A DNA stretch of 64,000 nucleotides. It comes from an uncultured Bacteroidales bacterium. Its GTDB lineage: Bacteria > Bacteroidota > Bacteroidia > Bacteroidales > Bacteroidaceae. Each line of letters starts with the position of its first letter. Positions within the stretch are counted from its first letter, which is position 1. Location of the stretch: contig CADALZ010000005.1 in the NCBI GenBank assembly GCA_902788865.1, forward strand, positions 29,662 to 93,661. The letters are read 5' to 3'. The notes beneath the pieces are model-generated. The model was given only the letters and a program-made list of their open reading frames with translations, made no database searches and was not told the DNA's origin. Of the stretch, positions 43,640 to 53,053 are shown piece after piece. Both the position numbers and the translations under genes were made by a program.

Positions 43640-44635
43640 ATGGCAACTAGAAGAGATTTTTTGAAGAGTGCATCTTTGATGACACTGGGTACACTCGCTG
43701 CATGTAATGCAAATGGTGGCGCAGCTGCTGCTAATCAGCCTGCTGCTCCAGGTTCTAAGTACATCGGCCTCCAGACTTATACACTGGGTGGTGAGTTGTA
43801 TAACGATACTGCTAATGTGATCAAGAAGTTGGCAGAGGGTGGTTACACTGGCTTTGAGCTGGCAGGTTACAACCCACAGGCTCGTGGCTTCCGTAGCTTC
43901 GGTCAGGATGCTGCTACTATTTCTGCAGCTGACTTTAAGAAGATGTGCGATGACGCTGGTATCAAGATCATTAGCTCACACTTGACTCCTAACAACCTGG
44001 AGCGTGGCGCTAAGTATGACGCTTCTACCAAGGACACCATCCTGGAGTACTGGAAGACTGTTATCGAGGATCACAAGACATTTGGCGTAGAGGCTATCGT
44101 ACAGCCTTCTCTGCCTTCTATCAGCAATAAGGAAGACGCTCTGAATGTATGCGAAGTGTTCAACGCTGTTGGTGAGCTGCTGGGCCAGAACGGTATCAAG
44201 TTCGGTTACCACAACCATAGCAATGAGTTCAATAAGGTTATCCCTGGCGGTGAGGCTGCTACTCCTTATTATCAGCGTGGTTTCCGTCGCCCAGGTGACG
44301 ATACTCCAGAACCAGAGACTATCGAGAAGATCTTCATTGAGAACACTGATCCTTCTAAGGTATTCTTCGAGTTAGACTGCTACTGGACTGTAATGGGTCA
44401 GCAGGATCCTCTCGTATGGTTGAAGCAGTATCCTAACCGCATCCAGTACCTCCATGTGAAGGACTTCGTGGTTATCGGTGCTTCTGGCGCTATGAACTGG
44501 GAGAACATCTTCACTCAGCACTATGCTAATGGCAACAAGTACTGGTTCGTAGAGATTGAAGGTACTAACAGTGGTCATCAGGTAGAGTATGCTCTTGAGA
44601 GCGCTAAGTACCTGCTGGGTCACGACTTCGTGTAA
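43640..44635 (+). CDS. Sugar phosphate isomerase/epimerase-like TIM-barrel lipoprotein (copy 1)
   Basis: A 331-residue protein with a twin-arginine-type signal (TRRDFLKSASLMTLGTLAAC) that also carries a lipobox (LAAC), suggesting Tat export and lipidation. The mature part is an AP-endonuclease-2/xylose-isomerase-like TIM barrel, with acidic and His metal-site segments including KFGYHNHSNEF, FFELDCYWTVMG, YLHVKDFV and WFVEIEGTN. Family members isomerise sugar or inositol derivatives or lyse keto-sugars; substrate unknown. A tandem paralog follows 186 bp downstream behind a terminator and its own promoter. Confidence 0.87.
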   Translation: MATRRDFLKSASLMTLGTLAACNANGGAAAANQPAAPGSKYIGLQTYTLGGELYNDTANVIKKLAEGGYTGFELAGYNPQARGFRSFGQDAATISAADFKKMCDDAGIKIISSHLTPNNLERGAKYDASTKDTILEYWKTVIEDHKTFGVEAIVQPSLPSISNKEDALNVCEVFNAVGELLGQNGIKFGYHNHSNEFNKVIPGGEAATPYYQRGFRRPGDDTPEPETIEKIFIENTDPSKVFFELDCYWTVMGQQDPLVWLKQYPNRIQYLHVKDFVVIGASGAMNWENIFTQHYANGNKYWFVEIEGTNSGHQVEYALESAKYLLGHDFV

Positions 44636-44661
44636 TTAATTACATCAACCTAATAGTAAGG

Positions 44662-44697
44662 TGGGGTTGCCAATTTCGGCAACCCCATTTCTTTTTC
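44662..44697 (+). terminator. Terminator between the two paralogs
   Basis: A 10-bp perfect stem (TGGGGTTGCC, 44662-44671; GGCAACCCCA, 44678-44687; loop AATTTC) followed by TTTCTTTTTC. Confidence 0.9.
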
Positions 44698-44773
44698 GTC
44701 TCTAATTTGCGTAAAATCATCTCATTAAGCTCAAAATATTAGGAAAAAACGTGAAGATTTCAAATTTTGTTCC

Positions 44774-44781
44774 TAACTTTG
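44774..44781 (+). promoter_or_regulatory. -7 box of the second isomerase/epimerase gene
   Basis: TAACTTTG, 40 bp before ATG 44822. No clear upstream box. Confidence 0.4.
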
Positions 44782-44821
44782 GGGTCAGATTATAAATTTT
44801 ATTTAATAACTTAGTATAATT

Positions 44822-45826
44822 ATGGATAGAAGAAATTTCCTGAAAGGCGCTTCAATGCTTTCACTGGGCGCTCTCGCAGCTTGCAACAACGAGAAGGCAG
44901 CTCCTGCTCCTGCTGTTAATGTTGAAGTAAACAATCCTGACAAGTATTTTGGCTTGCAGATTTACACGCTGGGCAATGAGCTTTATGCTGGTAACTTGGC
45001 TGACAACTTTAAGAAGCTGCATGACATGGGCTTCAAGTACATTGAGCTGGCTGGCTACGATGTAAACACTAACACTGTTGGTGGTGTAGACTTCACCGAG
45101 TTCAAGAAGCAGGCCAACGATGCAGGTCTTGAGATCCCTAGCTCACATGTTAACGCTCCTGGTCTGTTCTCAGGCGTAGCTGGTCGTGAGAGCCGTGATG
45201 GTAGCGATGGTCAGTTCAACCGTTCTATGATCAACAAGGTGGCTGATTCATTCAAGAAGGTGGCTGAGGATCATGCTAAGCAGGGTATCCAGTACGTGGT
45301 TCACCCAATGATGGCTTACCTGAACACTGAGGATGACGTGAAGGCTTTCGCAGAGATGCTGAACAAGAGTGGTGAGATCTTCAAGGCTGCTGGTATCCAG
45401 TTCGGTTACCACCATCACAACATGGAGTTCGCTCGTATGGTGAAGGGTGTTAAGGGCTTCCGTCTCCCAACTGTGTTGACTCCGCTGACTGCAGCTGATG
45501 GTCCTATGATCATGGATCTGCTGATGGACAACACTGATCCTGCAAACGTATGCTACGAGATGGATACTTACTGGACCGTTATGGGTCAGCAGGATCCTGT
45601 AGTTTGGTTGAAGAACCGTGCTAACCGTATCAAGTTGATGCACGTGAAGGACTTCGTAGTTCTGGGCGATTCTGGTGCTATGAACTTCAAGAACATCTTT
45701 GAGCAGTTCTATGCTAATGGCAACAAGTATCTGTTCTGCGAGATCGAGGATATCGACAGTGGCAAGCAGATGCAGCGCGTTGAGGCTTCTATGAAGTTTA
45801 TCAATGCTCAGCCTTGGGTTAAGTAA
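44822..45826 (+). CDS. Sugar phosphate isomerase/epimerase-like TIM-barrel lipoprotein (copy 2)
   Basis: A 334-residue paralog of copy 1 with the same Tat/lipobox leader (MDRRNFLKGASMLSLGALAAC) and the same barrel motifs (QFGYHHHNMEF, CYEMDTYWTVMG, LMHVKDFV, LFCEIEDIDSG). It differs from copy 1 in the loop after strand 3, where it has VNAPGLFSGVAGRESRDG in place of the SSHLTPNNLERG stretch. The two genes have separate promoters and terminators, so they may be regulated differently and act on related substrates at the cell surface. Confidence 0.87.
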   Translation: MDRRNFLKGASMLSLGALAACNNEKAAPAPAVNVEVNNPDKYFGLQIYTLGNELYAGNLADNFKKLHDMGFKYIELAGYDVNTNTVGGVDFTEFKKQANDAGLEIPSSHVNAPGLFSGVAGRESRDGSDGQFNRSMINKVADSFKKVAEDHAKQGIQYVVHPMMAYLNTEDDVKAFAEMLNKSGEIFKAAGIQFGYHHHNMEFARMVKGVKGFRLPTVLTPLTAADGPMIMDLLMDNTDPANVCYEMDTYWTVMGQQDPVVWLKNRANRIKLMHVKDFVVLGDSGAMNFKNIFEQFYANGNKYLFCEIEDIDSGKQMQRVEASMKFINAQPWVK

Positions 45827-45856
45827 TTGGGGATATCTTTCGCTAAAGATATTTTG

Positions 45857-45893
45857 AAAAAGGCGTGGCTTAGAGTCACGCCTTTTTCTTTTT
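45857..45893 (+). terminator. Terminator after copy 2
   Basis: An 11-bp stem (AAAAAGGCGTG, 45857-45867; CACGCCTTTTT, 45877-45887; 9-nt loop) followed by CTTTTTT. Confidence 0.9.
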
Positions 45894-45918
45894 TGCTCTT
45901 TGCAGTGCGGTTTTTTAT

Positions 45919-46446
45919 GAGGGCTTTGCCCTCAAACTCCTATTTCATTTCTTTCGTCATGAAACGAAAGAAACGAAACAAAGAAAGGTTCACCGTCTGC
46001 ACATCCTCCGCTATAAATCACTCACGTTTTACCGGCATGAACATCGGCTGCATTCGGCATAGCTCAAGCTTGCTTGGCTCTGCTCTCATTTGCACGATGT
46101 TTGTCTAAAGCGCGAAAACTCGCAAGCTCACGCTTGCTCAAACAGCCCGCGCTTTTTAACGGAAAACGCTCCCGATTCTCTTCACGCTACAGATGTGAGG
46201 ACGGAACTACATGATATCCTATATGCGTATTCTCCCTTGTGAAAAATGATTTTGGTCCGACCTCACTGGAGCAGCGTGAAGAAAATGGGTGGTTTTTCCC
46301 GTTAAAAGCGCCGCACCGCAAAGAGCGCGAAGCGCACGTCTTGCGGCGCTTAGGGAAAAAACGCCCATTTTTAGCTGCGGAAGTGCAGTCGGCGAGTTTT
46401 CTTTTTTGATTCTTTTTCTTTTGCTCGCCCAAAAGAAAAAAGAATA
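45919..46446. repeat. Non-coding block of successive inverted repeats
   Basis: Several hairpins occur in a row: GAGGGC/GCCCTC (45919-45933), TTTCTTTCGT/ACGAAAGAAA (45948-45973), nested AAAGCGCG...CGCGCTTT with inner GCAAGC/GCTTGC (46107-46155), CTTCACGCT/AGCGTGAAG (46180-46281), a long imperfect pair with core AAGCGCCGC/GCGGCGCTT (46282-46373), and a T/A-rich pair (46409-46445). Short ORFs on both strands here have no recognisable content. It may be a decayed mobile-element or intergenic repeat. Confidence 0.65.
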
Positions 46447-46484
46447 AGAAAAGCGCATAATAAGAAAAGAAATAAAATGTATCA

Positions 46485-46515
46485 TTGCAAAATACTACGT
46501 TTTGTAGTATCTTTG
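46485..46515 (+). promoter_or_regulatory. gpmI promoter with internal dyad
   Basis: TTG at 46485-46487, a 20-bp spacer and TATCTTTG at 46508-46515. A perfect 7-bp inverted repeat (ATACTAC, 46492-46498; GTAGTAT, 46504-46510) fills the spacer and overlaps the -7 box, as an operator would. Confidence 0.65.
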
Positions 46516-46553
46516 CAATTAATTTAGTACGAACAATTATTTTAGAAAATATT

Positions 46554-48071
46554 ATGGCAAAGAAAGCGCTTTTAATGATTCTCGATGGTTGGGGCATTGG
46601 CGACCATCAGAAAGATGATGTAATCTTCTGTACTCCTACTCCTTATTGGGATTACCTCACCTCTACTTATCCTAACTCTCAACTTCGCGCCAGCGGTGAG
46701 AACGTGGGACTGCCTGACGGACAGATGGGTAACTCTGAGGTTGGACACTTGAATATCGGTGCCGGACGCATCGTTTATCAGGACCTGGTAAAGATAAACC
46801 GTGCGTGCAAAGACGGTAGCATCCTTAAGAATAAGGAGATTGTCTCTGCCTACACTTATGCTAAGGAGCATGGCGTAGGCCTGCATATCATGGGCTTGAC
46901 ATCCAATGGTGGCGTACACAGCTCTCTGGAGCACCTGTTCAAACTCTGCGACATCGCTAAGGAATATGGCTTGGAAGACCGTACTTACATCCACTGCTTG
47001 ATGGATGGTCGTGACACAGATCCTCGCAGTGGTAAGGGTTTCATAGCTGAGGTAGAAGAGCATTGCAAGAAGAGTGCAGGTGTGGTGGCTTCTATCATCG
47101 GCCGTTTCTACACCATGGATCGTGACAAGCGTTGGGAGCGCGTCAAGGTGGGTTACGACCAGCTGGTAAACGGCATTGGAAAGCAGAGCGACAATATGGT
47201 GCAAGCCATGCAGGAGAGCTATGATGAGGGCGTGACGGATGAGTTCATCAAGCCTATCGTCAACTCTACCGTTGATGGTCGCGTGAAGGAAGGCGATGTA
47301 TTCATCTTCTTCAACTACCGCAACGACCGTGCTAAGGAAATCACTATCGCACTGACGCAGCAGGATATGCCAGAGCAGGGAATGCATACTATTCCAGGTC
47401 TTCAATACTACTGCATGACACCATACGATGCTTCATTCAAGGGCGTTCACATCCTCTTCGATAAGGAGAATGTAGCAGATACACTTGGCGAATATCTGTC
47501 AAAGAATGGTAAGAAACAGCTGCATATTGCAGAGACAGAGAAATATGCACACGTGACCTTCTTCTTCAATGGTGGTCGTGAGACTCCTTTCGATGGCGAA
47601 GATCGCATCTTGGTGCCTTCTCCAAAGGTAGCTACCTACGACCTTAAGCCAGAGATGAGTGCTTATGAGGTGAAAGATAAATTGGTAGAGGCTATCAATA
47701 CACAGAAATATGACTTCATCGTGGTGAACTATGCCAACGGCGATATGGTGGGCCATACGGGTGTATATGAAGCTATAGAGAAAGCTGTTGTGGCAATTGA
47801 CAACTGCGTGAATGCTACTGTAGAGGCTGCCAAGGCCAATGGCTATGAGGTGCTCATCATTGCCGATCACGGTAATGCCGACCATGCTCTGAATGAAGAT
47901 GGCACGCCTAATACAGCCCACTCATTGAACCCAGTTCCATTTGTATATGTGACAGAGAACAAAGAGGCTAAGGTAGTGGATGGTGTACTGGCCGATGTGG
48001 CTCCATCTATTCTCCATATTATGGGTATGCCTCAGCCAGCCGATATGACTGGTAACGACTTGATAAAGTAA
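46554..48071 (+). CDS. gpmI: 2,3-bisphosphoglycerate-independent phosphoglycerate mutase
   Basis: A 505-residue iPGM of the alkaline phosphatase superfamily. The N-terminal metal-site segment [12 protein letters not shown] and nucleophile Ser in [16 protein letters not shown] are clear, as are [12 protein letters not shown] and [11 protein letters not shown] with the metal-binding Asp and His residues. It interconverts 3- and 2-phosphoglycerate in glycolysis. ATG 46554 directly opens the conserved [14 protein letters not shown]. The next gene begins within its stop codon (TAATG). Confidence 0.97.
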   Translation: MAKKALLMILDGWGIGDHQKDDVIFCTPTPYWDYLTSTYPNSQLRASGENVGLPDGQMGNSEVGHLNIGAGRIVYQDLVKINRACKDGSILKNKEIVSAYTYAKEHGVGLHIMGLTSNGGVHSSLEHLFKLCDIAKEYGLEDRTYIHCLMDGRDTDPRSGKGFIAEVEEHCKKSAGVVASIIGRFYTMDRDKRWERVKVGYDQLVNGIGKQSDNMVQAMQESYDEGVTDEFIKPIVNSTVDGRVKEGDVFIFFNYRNDRAKEITIALTQQDMPEQGMHTIPGLQYYCMTPYDASFKGVHILFDKENVADTLGEYLSKNGKKQLHIAETEKYAHVTFFFNGGRETPFDGEDRILVPSPKVATYDLKPEMSAYEVKDKLVEAINTQKYDFIVVNYANGDMVGHTGVYEAIEKAVVAIDNCVNATVEAAKANGYEVLIIADHGNADHALNEDGTPNTAHSLNPVPFVYVTENKEAKVVDGVLADVAPSILHIMGMPQPADMTGNDLIK

Positions 48072-48655
48072 TGTATCAGATAGGAGACGTGCTGATTAGC
48101 GATGAAGTGCTGACAGAGCGTTTCATCTGCGACTTGCAGGATTGTAAGGGTGCCTGCTGCATCGAGGGCGATGCAGGGGCACCCTTAGAACTTGATGAGG
48201 TGCTGGAGCTGGAAGAGGTGCTGCCTGTGATATGGGACGGACTCGACCTGCAGGCACGCAAGGTCATCAACAAGCAGGGTGTGGCCTACACTGACCCTGA
48301 AGGGCAGTTGGTCACTTCTATTGTGAATGGAAAAGACTGCGTCTTTACTTGCTATGATGAGCAGGGCTGTTGCTTCTGTGCCATCGAGAAGGCTTTCAGG
48401 GAAGGAAAGACAAAGTTCCGCAAGCCCATCTCTTGCTATCTCTATCCCATCAGAGTGAAGCAAGTAGGCGATATGGAAGCCTTGAATTATAATCGTTGGA
48501 ATATCTGCAAAGCTGCTGTGCTGTTAGGGCTGAAAGAGGATGTGCGGGTGTATGAGTTTCTCAAAGAACCATTGATTCGTAAATTCGGTGAAGCGTGGTA
48601 TCAAGAACTGACAGAAGCAGTAGAGGAGTTAAAGAAACGAGGTTATATAAAATAA
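48071..48655 (+). CDS. DUF3109-family cysteine-rich protein
   Basis: A 194-residue protein with three cysteine clusters: LQDCKGACCIEGDAG (residues about 23-35), VFTCYDEQGCCFCAIE (near 95) and KPISCYLYPIR, matching the DUF3109 family of Bacteroidota. The clusters suggest an Fe-S or zinc site as in the YkgJ-like CxxCxxCC proteins; function is unknown. Its start codon overlaps the gpmI stop by one base, so it is co-translated with gpmI. Confidence 0.85.
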   Translation: MYQIGDVLISDEVLTERFICDLQDCKGACCIEGDAGAPLELDEVLELEEVLPVIWDGLDLQARKVINKQGVAYTDPEGQLVTSIVNGKDCVFTCYDEQGCCFCAIEKAFREGKTKFRKPISCYLYPIRVKQVGDMEALNYNRWNICKAAVLLGLKEDVRVYEFLKEPLIRKFGEAWYQELTEAVEELKKRGYIK

Positions 48656-48661
48656 ATCGCC

Positions 48662-49381
48662 ATGAAGTGGAACAAAAAAACTATGAGTCTGGGCATGAAG
48701 ATCTCATTCCGCGATTTCTTCAGGACCTTCTTAGCCACCACAATCTCTATCGTTCTCACCTTCGGAACCTCTGCTGTTCTGGAGCGCAGAGAGAAGAAGC
48801 AGTCGTAGAAGCAAATGTGCATGATGCTTCTGCATGATATCGACGAAAGCATGGAAATCATCAAGGAATCTGCAGAGCAGTTTGACCAACTTTATGCCTT
48901 GCAGCAGCAATTCCGCCAGAACCCTTCCGACTGGGAAGACATGGAAAAAAGGATAAAGCTCATTAGCGTAATGCCTTCTGTACAGTTCAATGAGTCATTC
49001 GAGAAAATTTTTAATTCCAGCCCAGATATTTGGAGCACGATAGACGATGCTGTATTCATTGATAACGTCAATGAATGTTATCAAAAACGCCAGTCTTTTA
49101 AGGATAAGGTCCTCTCAGAATTAAACGATCTGCAGTACGGCTTACTGGAAGCTCCTGTCGATAAATTTCTGAATGCAGATGTGGTCAATATGGCAGGGAT
49201 TACCAAAATGATAGCCATCGATATGGAGCAGTGCAATGAGTATAATAAGCGACTCATGGGAATTTCAGAGAAAGACATGAACGCTTTTGTGAAGCGAACG
49301 GTGGTGGACTATAACTAACAATACTACGACAGTCTGAATAATGTCTATATGGAAGAGATGATGAGTAGGTATAATCAGTAA
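48662..49381 (+). pseudogene. Membrane-anchored protein gene with two in-frame stops
   Basis: One reading frame from ATG 48662 gives a basic N-terminus and a membrane helix (FFRTFLATTISIVLTFGTSA), then TAG at 48806-48808, continues as a plausible soluble helical domain (about 167 residues, from 48815), meets TAA at 49316-49318 and continues as QYYDSLNNVYMEEMMSRYNQ to a final TAA at 49379. The pieces read smoothly in the same frame, so this is most simply a decayed single gene of about 239 codons. The internal ATG at 48815 could give a shorter product. The family is unknown, though it resembles small membrane-bound coiled-coil proteins of Bacteroidota. Confidence 0.75.
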
Positions 49382-49406
49382 GTGTAATCCATAGTGAGAA
49401 ATAAAT

Positions 49407-49448
49407 AAAGCCTTGGCAGCAGGATTTTCCTGCGTTCACCAAGGCTTT
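49407..49448. terminator. Bidirectional terminator between the pseudogene and gyrB
   Basis: A two-tier hairpin: outer stem AAAGCCTTGG (49407-49416) with CCAAGGCTTT (49439-49448), inner stem GCAGGA (49419-49424) with TCCTGC (49428-49433). A T-run follows on the plus strand, and a TTTATTTATTT tail on the minus strand. Confidence 0.85.
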
Positions 49449-49493
49449 TTCCTTCGTTATATGTAAGATGCGAAGTGCTTTCTTCTTTGAATG

Positions 49494-51467
<1,974 letters not shown>

Positions 51468-51484
51468 TCAGATAATTAAGTGTA

Positions 51485-51492
51485 CAAAGATA
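51485..51492 (-). promoter_or_regulatory. gyrB promoter -7 box
   Basis: TATCTTTG on the minus strand, 20 bp before the gyrB start codon at 51464. No clear TTTG partner at the expected distance. Confidence 0.45.
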
Positions 51493-51591
51493 CGAAAAAT
51501 CTTTGAATTTCTCGTTAGAAAGAGCGTATAAAATTCAGTGCTTGCTACACATTTTTAGCATGTTTTAATACCTGTTTTGCCCTCAAAACAG

Positions 51592-51621
51592 AAAAGGCCG
51601 AACCCCATAAGGAGTCCAGCC
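51592..51621 (-). terminator. Terminator downstream of rpsT
   Basis: An imperfect stem of about 12 bp (AGGCTGGACTCC with GGGGTTCGGCCT on the minus strand, TTAT loop), followed by TTTTC. Confidence 0.7.
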
Positions 51622-51659
51622 TGCATTTATAAACTTAAAATAGGAGGTAACGCGGTTGG

Positions 51660-51914
51660 TTAGCCCAGCTTGTTGATATACAGAGCAAGCTTAGACTTCA
51701 GGTTGTTGGCTTTGTTCTGGTGGATGATGTTCTTCTTTGCCAGCTTGTCCAGCAACTTGGTTACAGCAGGATACTGTGCTACGGCAGCTTCCTTCTCGGT
51801 AGTAGCACGCAACTTACGCACTGCGTTTCTCATTGTCTTGCCATAATAGCGGTTACGCAGTCTTCTCTTCTCATTCTGTCTGATTCTCTTCAGAGTTGAT
51901 TTATGATTTGCCAT
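51660..51914 (-). CDS. rpsT: 30S ribosomal protein S20
   Basis: An 84-residue basic protein with the S20 pattern [20 protein letters not shown] at the start and [16 protein letters not shown] near the end. It binds the 5' and 3' minor domains of 16S rRNA. It follows tRNA-Glu by 45 bp on the same strand with no separate promoter recognised, so the two are probably transcribed together from the promoter at 52051-52081. Confidence 0.97.
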   Translation of the reverse strand: MANHKSTLKRIRQNEKRRLRNRYYGKTMRNAVRKLRATTEKEAAVAQYPAVTKLLDKLAKKNIIHQNKANNLKSKLALYINKLG

Positions 51915-51959
51915 CTCGACTAATCTTTGTTTTTTAATGTTATTTTTATTGTTATTTTG

Positions 51960-52031
51960 TAGTCCATAGCAGAGTCGAACTGCTCTTTAGAGAATGAAAA
52001 TCTCTCGTCCTAACCGATAGACGAATGGACC
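51960..52031 (-). tRNA. tRNA-Glu(UUC)
   Basis: A 72-nt cloverleaf: acceptor GGTCCAT pairs with ATGGACT (terminal G-U), anticodon arm AGAGA-TTTTCAT-TCTCT (anticodon UUC), T-arm GCAG-rich with TTCGACT loop, discriminator A. CCA is not encoded. Confidence 0.95.
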
Positions 52032-52050
52032 ATTGCTTGTTTAGCGACTG

Positions 52051-52081
52051 CAAAGGTAGGTACTTATTTTGAATTGACAAA
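52051..52081 (-). promoter_or_regulatory. Promoter of tRNA-Glu/rpsT
   Basis: On the minus strand, TTTG (52081-52078), a 19-bp spacer and TACCTTTG (52058-52051), 20 bp before the tRNA 5' end. Confidence 0.7.
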
Positions 52082-52102
52082 GCATTCATTGAAAATTTTT
52101 TG

Positions 52103-52110
52103 TAGCTTTG
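52103..52110 (+). promoter_or_regulatory. recO promoter -7 box
   Basis: TAGCTTTG, 31 bp before ATG 52142, divergent from the tRNA-Glu promoter. Confidence 0.4.
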
Positions 52111-52141
52111 TAGCGTAAAACCTTAAAAAAGGGGTAAAAGT

Positions 52142-52870
52142 ATGCTTCAAACCACCCGTGGACTCGTGCTCCGCACCATAAAATACCAAGATTCGTCTCT
52201 GATAGCCGATGTCTATACAGACGTGAGGGGGAGGTGTCAGCTCTCCTTGCGCATTCCTAAGACGGGACGTGGCAAGGTACCCGTGACGCTTTTCCAGCCG
52301 TTGGCTCTGCTCGAACTGGAGATCGATGTGCGTCCGCATGCTAATATATATAAGGTGGCAGAGGCTAAGACGCTCCAGCCTTTCTCGGATATCCCTTTTA
52401 ATCCCTATAAGCAGGCCATCGTGATGTTTCTCTCTGAATTTCTCACACGTGCCCTGCGTGAGGAGGAGCAGAATCAGCCACTCTTCGAGTACCTCTATTA
52501 TTCCATCTCTTTTCTTGATGGCTGTAGTGCTGGGTTTAGCAATTTCCATATTGTCTTCTTGCTGCGCCTCTCACGTTTTCTGGGCATCTATCCCAATTTT
52601 GAGAACTACCATGCGGGCGACTACTTCGATTTGCAGAATGCCACCTTCGTAGGACTCCGTCCACTCACACATACGCACTACTTGGCCCCTGAAGAGGCTG
52701 CCTACGTTCCACAGCTCTCGCGCATCAACTTTGAAACCATGCACCTTTTCCGTTTCAGCCGCATGGAGCGTTCACGTATGCTTGCTGTGCTCAATGAGTT
52801 CTATCGTCTCCATCTGCCCGATTTCCCAGAGCTCAACTCGCTTCAGGTGCTTCGTGAACTGTTCGACTGA
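52142..52870 (+). CDS. recO: DNA repair protein RecO
   Basis: A 242-residue RecO. The N-terminal OB-fold begins MLQTTRGLVLRTIKYQDSSL and is followed by the GRCQLSLRIPK strand; the C-terminal helical part has LYYSISFLDGCSAGFSNFHIVF. RecO loads RecA onto SSB-coated DNA with RecR in RecF-type repair. No CxxC zinc motif is seen in the C-terminal domain. It is transcribed alone, divergent from the tRNA-Glu/rpsT unit; a weak hairpin (52875-52903) follows. Confidence 0.93.
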   Translation: MLQTTRGLVLRTIKYQDSSLIADVYTDVRGRCQLSLRIPKTGRGKVPVTLFQPLALLELEIDVRPHANIYKVAEAKTLQPFSDIPFNPYKQAIVMFLSEFLTRALREEEQNQPLFEYLYYSISFLDGCSAGFSNFHIVFLLRLSRFLGIYPNFENYHAGDYFDLQNATFVGLRPLTHTHYLAPEEAAYVPQLSRINFETMHLFRFSRMERSRMLAVLNEFYRLHLPDFPELNSLQVLRELFD

Positions 52871-52874
52871 AAAA

Positions 52875-52903
52875 GAGCAGGCTTCTGCAAAAGAAACCTG
52901 CTC
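52875..52903 (+). terminator. Weak hairpin after recO
   Basis: GAGCAGG (52875-52881) pairs with CCTGCTC (52897-52903); the following bases are CCCCTTC, not a T-run, so termination is uncertain. Confidence 0.4.
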
Positions 52904-53053
52904 CCCCTTCAAATAATAAATCTGATAAATGCATTTTGAAGGTTCCTGACCCTTTCCGCCATACGGGGTCTTCACAGATGCCGCATGGTTTTTAGGGTAG
53001 ATTGCTATTTAGCCACTTGCATGGTTGCTATTTATGTTTAACATAGAAGAGAT

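Noticed and set aside
45827-46108. Plus-strand ORF of 93 codons after the second isomerase gene
   Set aside because: It starts at the first base after the isomerase stop codon, contains that gene's terminator and hairpins, and has no recognisable domain.
46187-46597. Minus-strand ORF of 136 codons in the hairpin-rich region
   Set aside because: It overlaps the gpmI promoter and start, and its sequence (runs of F, K, R and S) follows from the inverted repeats; no family resemblance.
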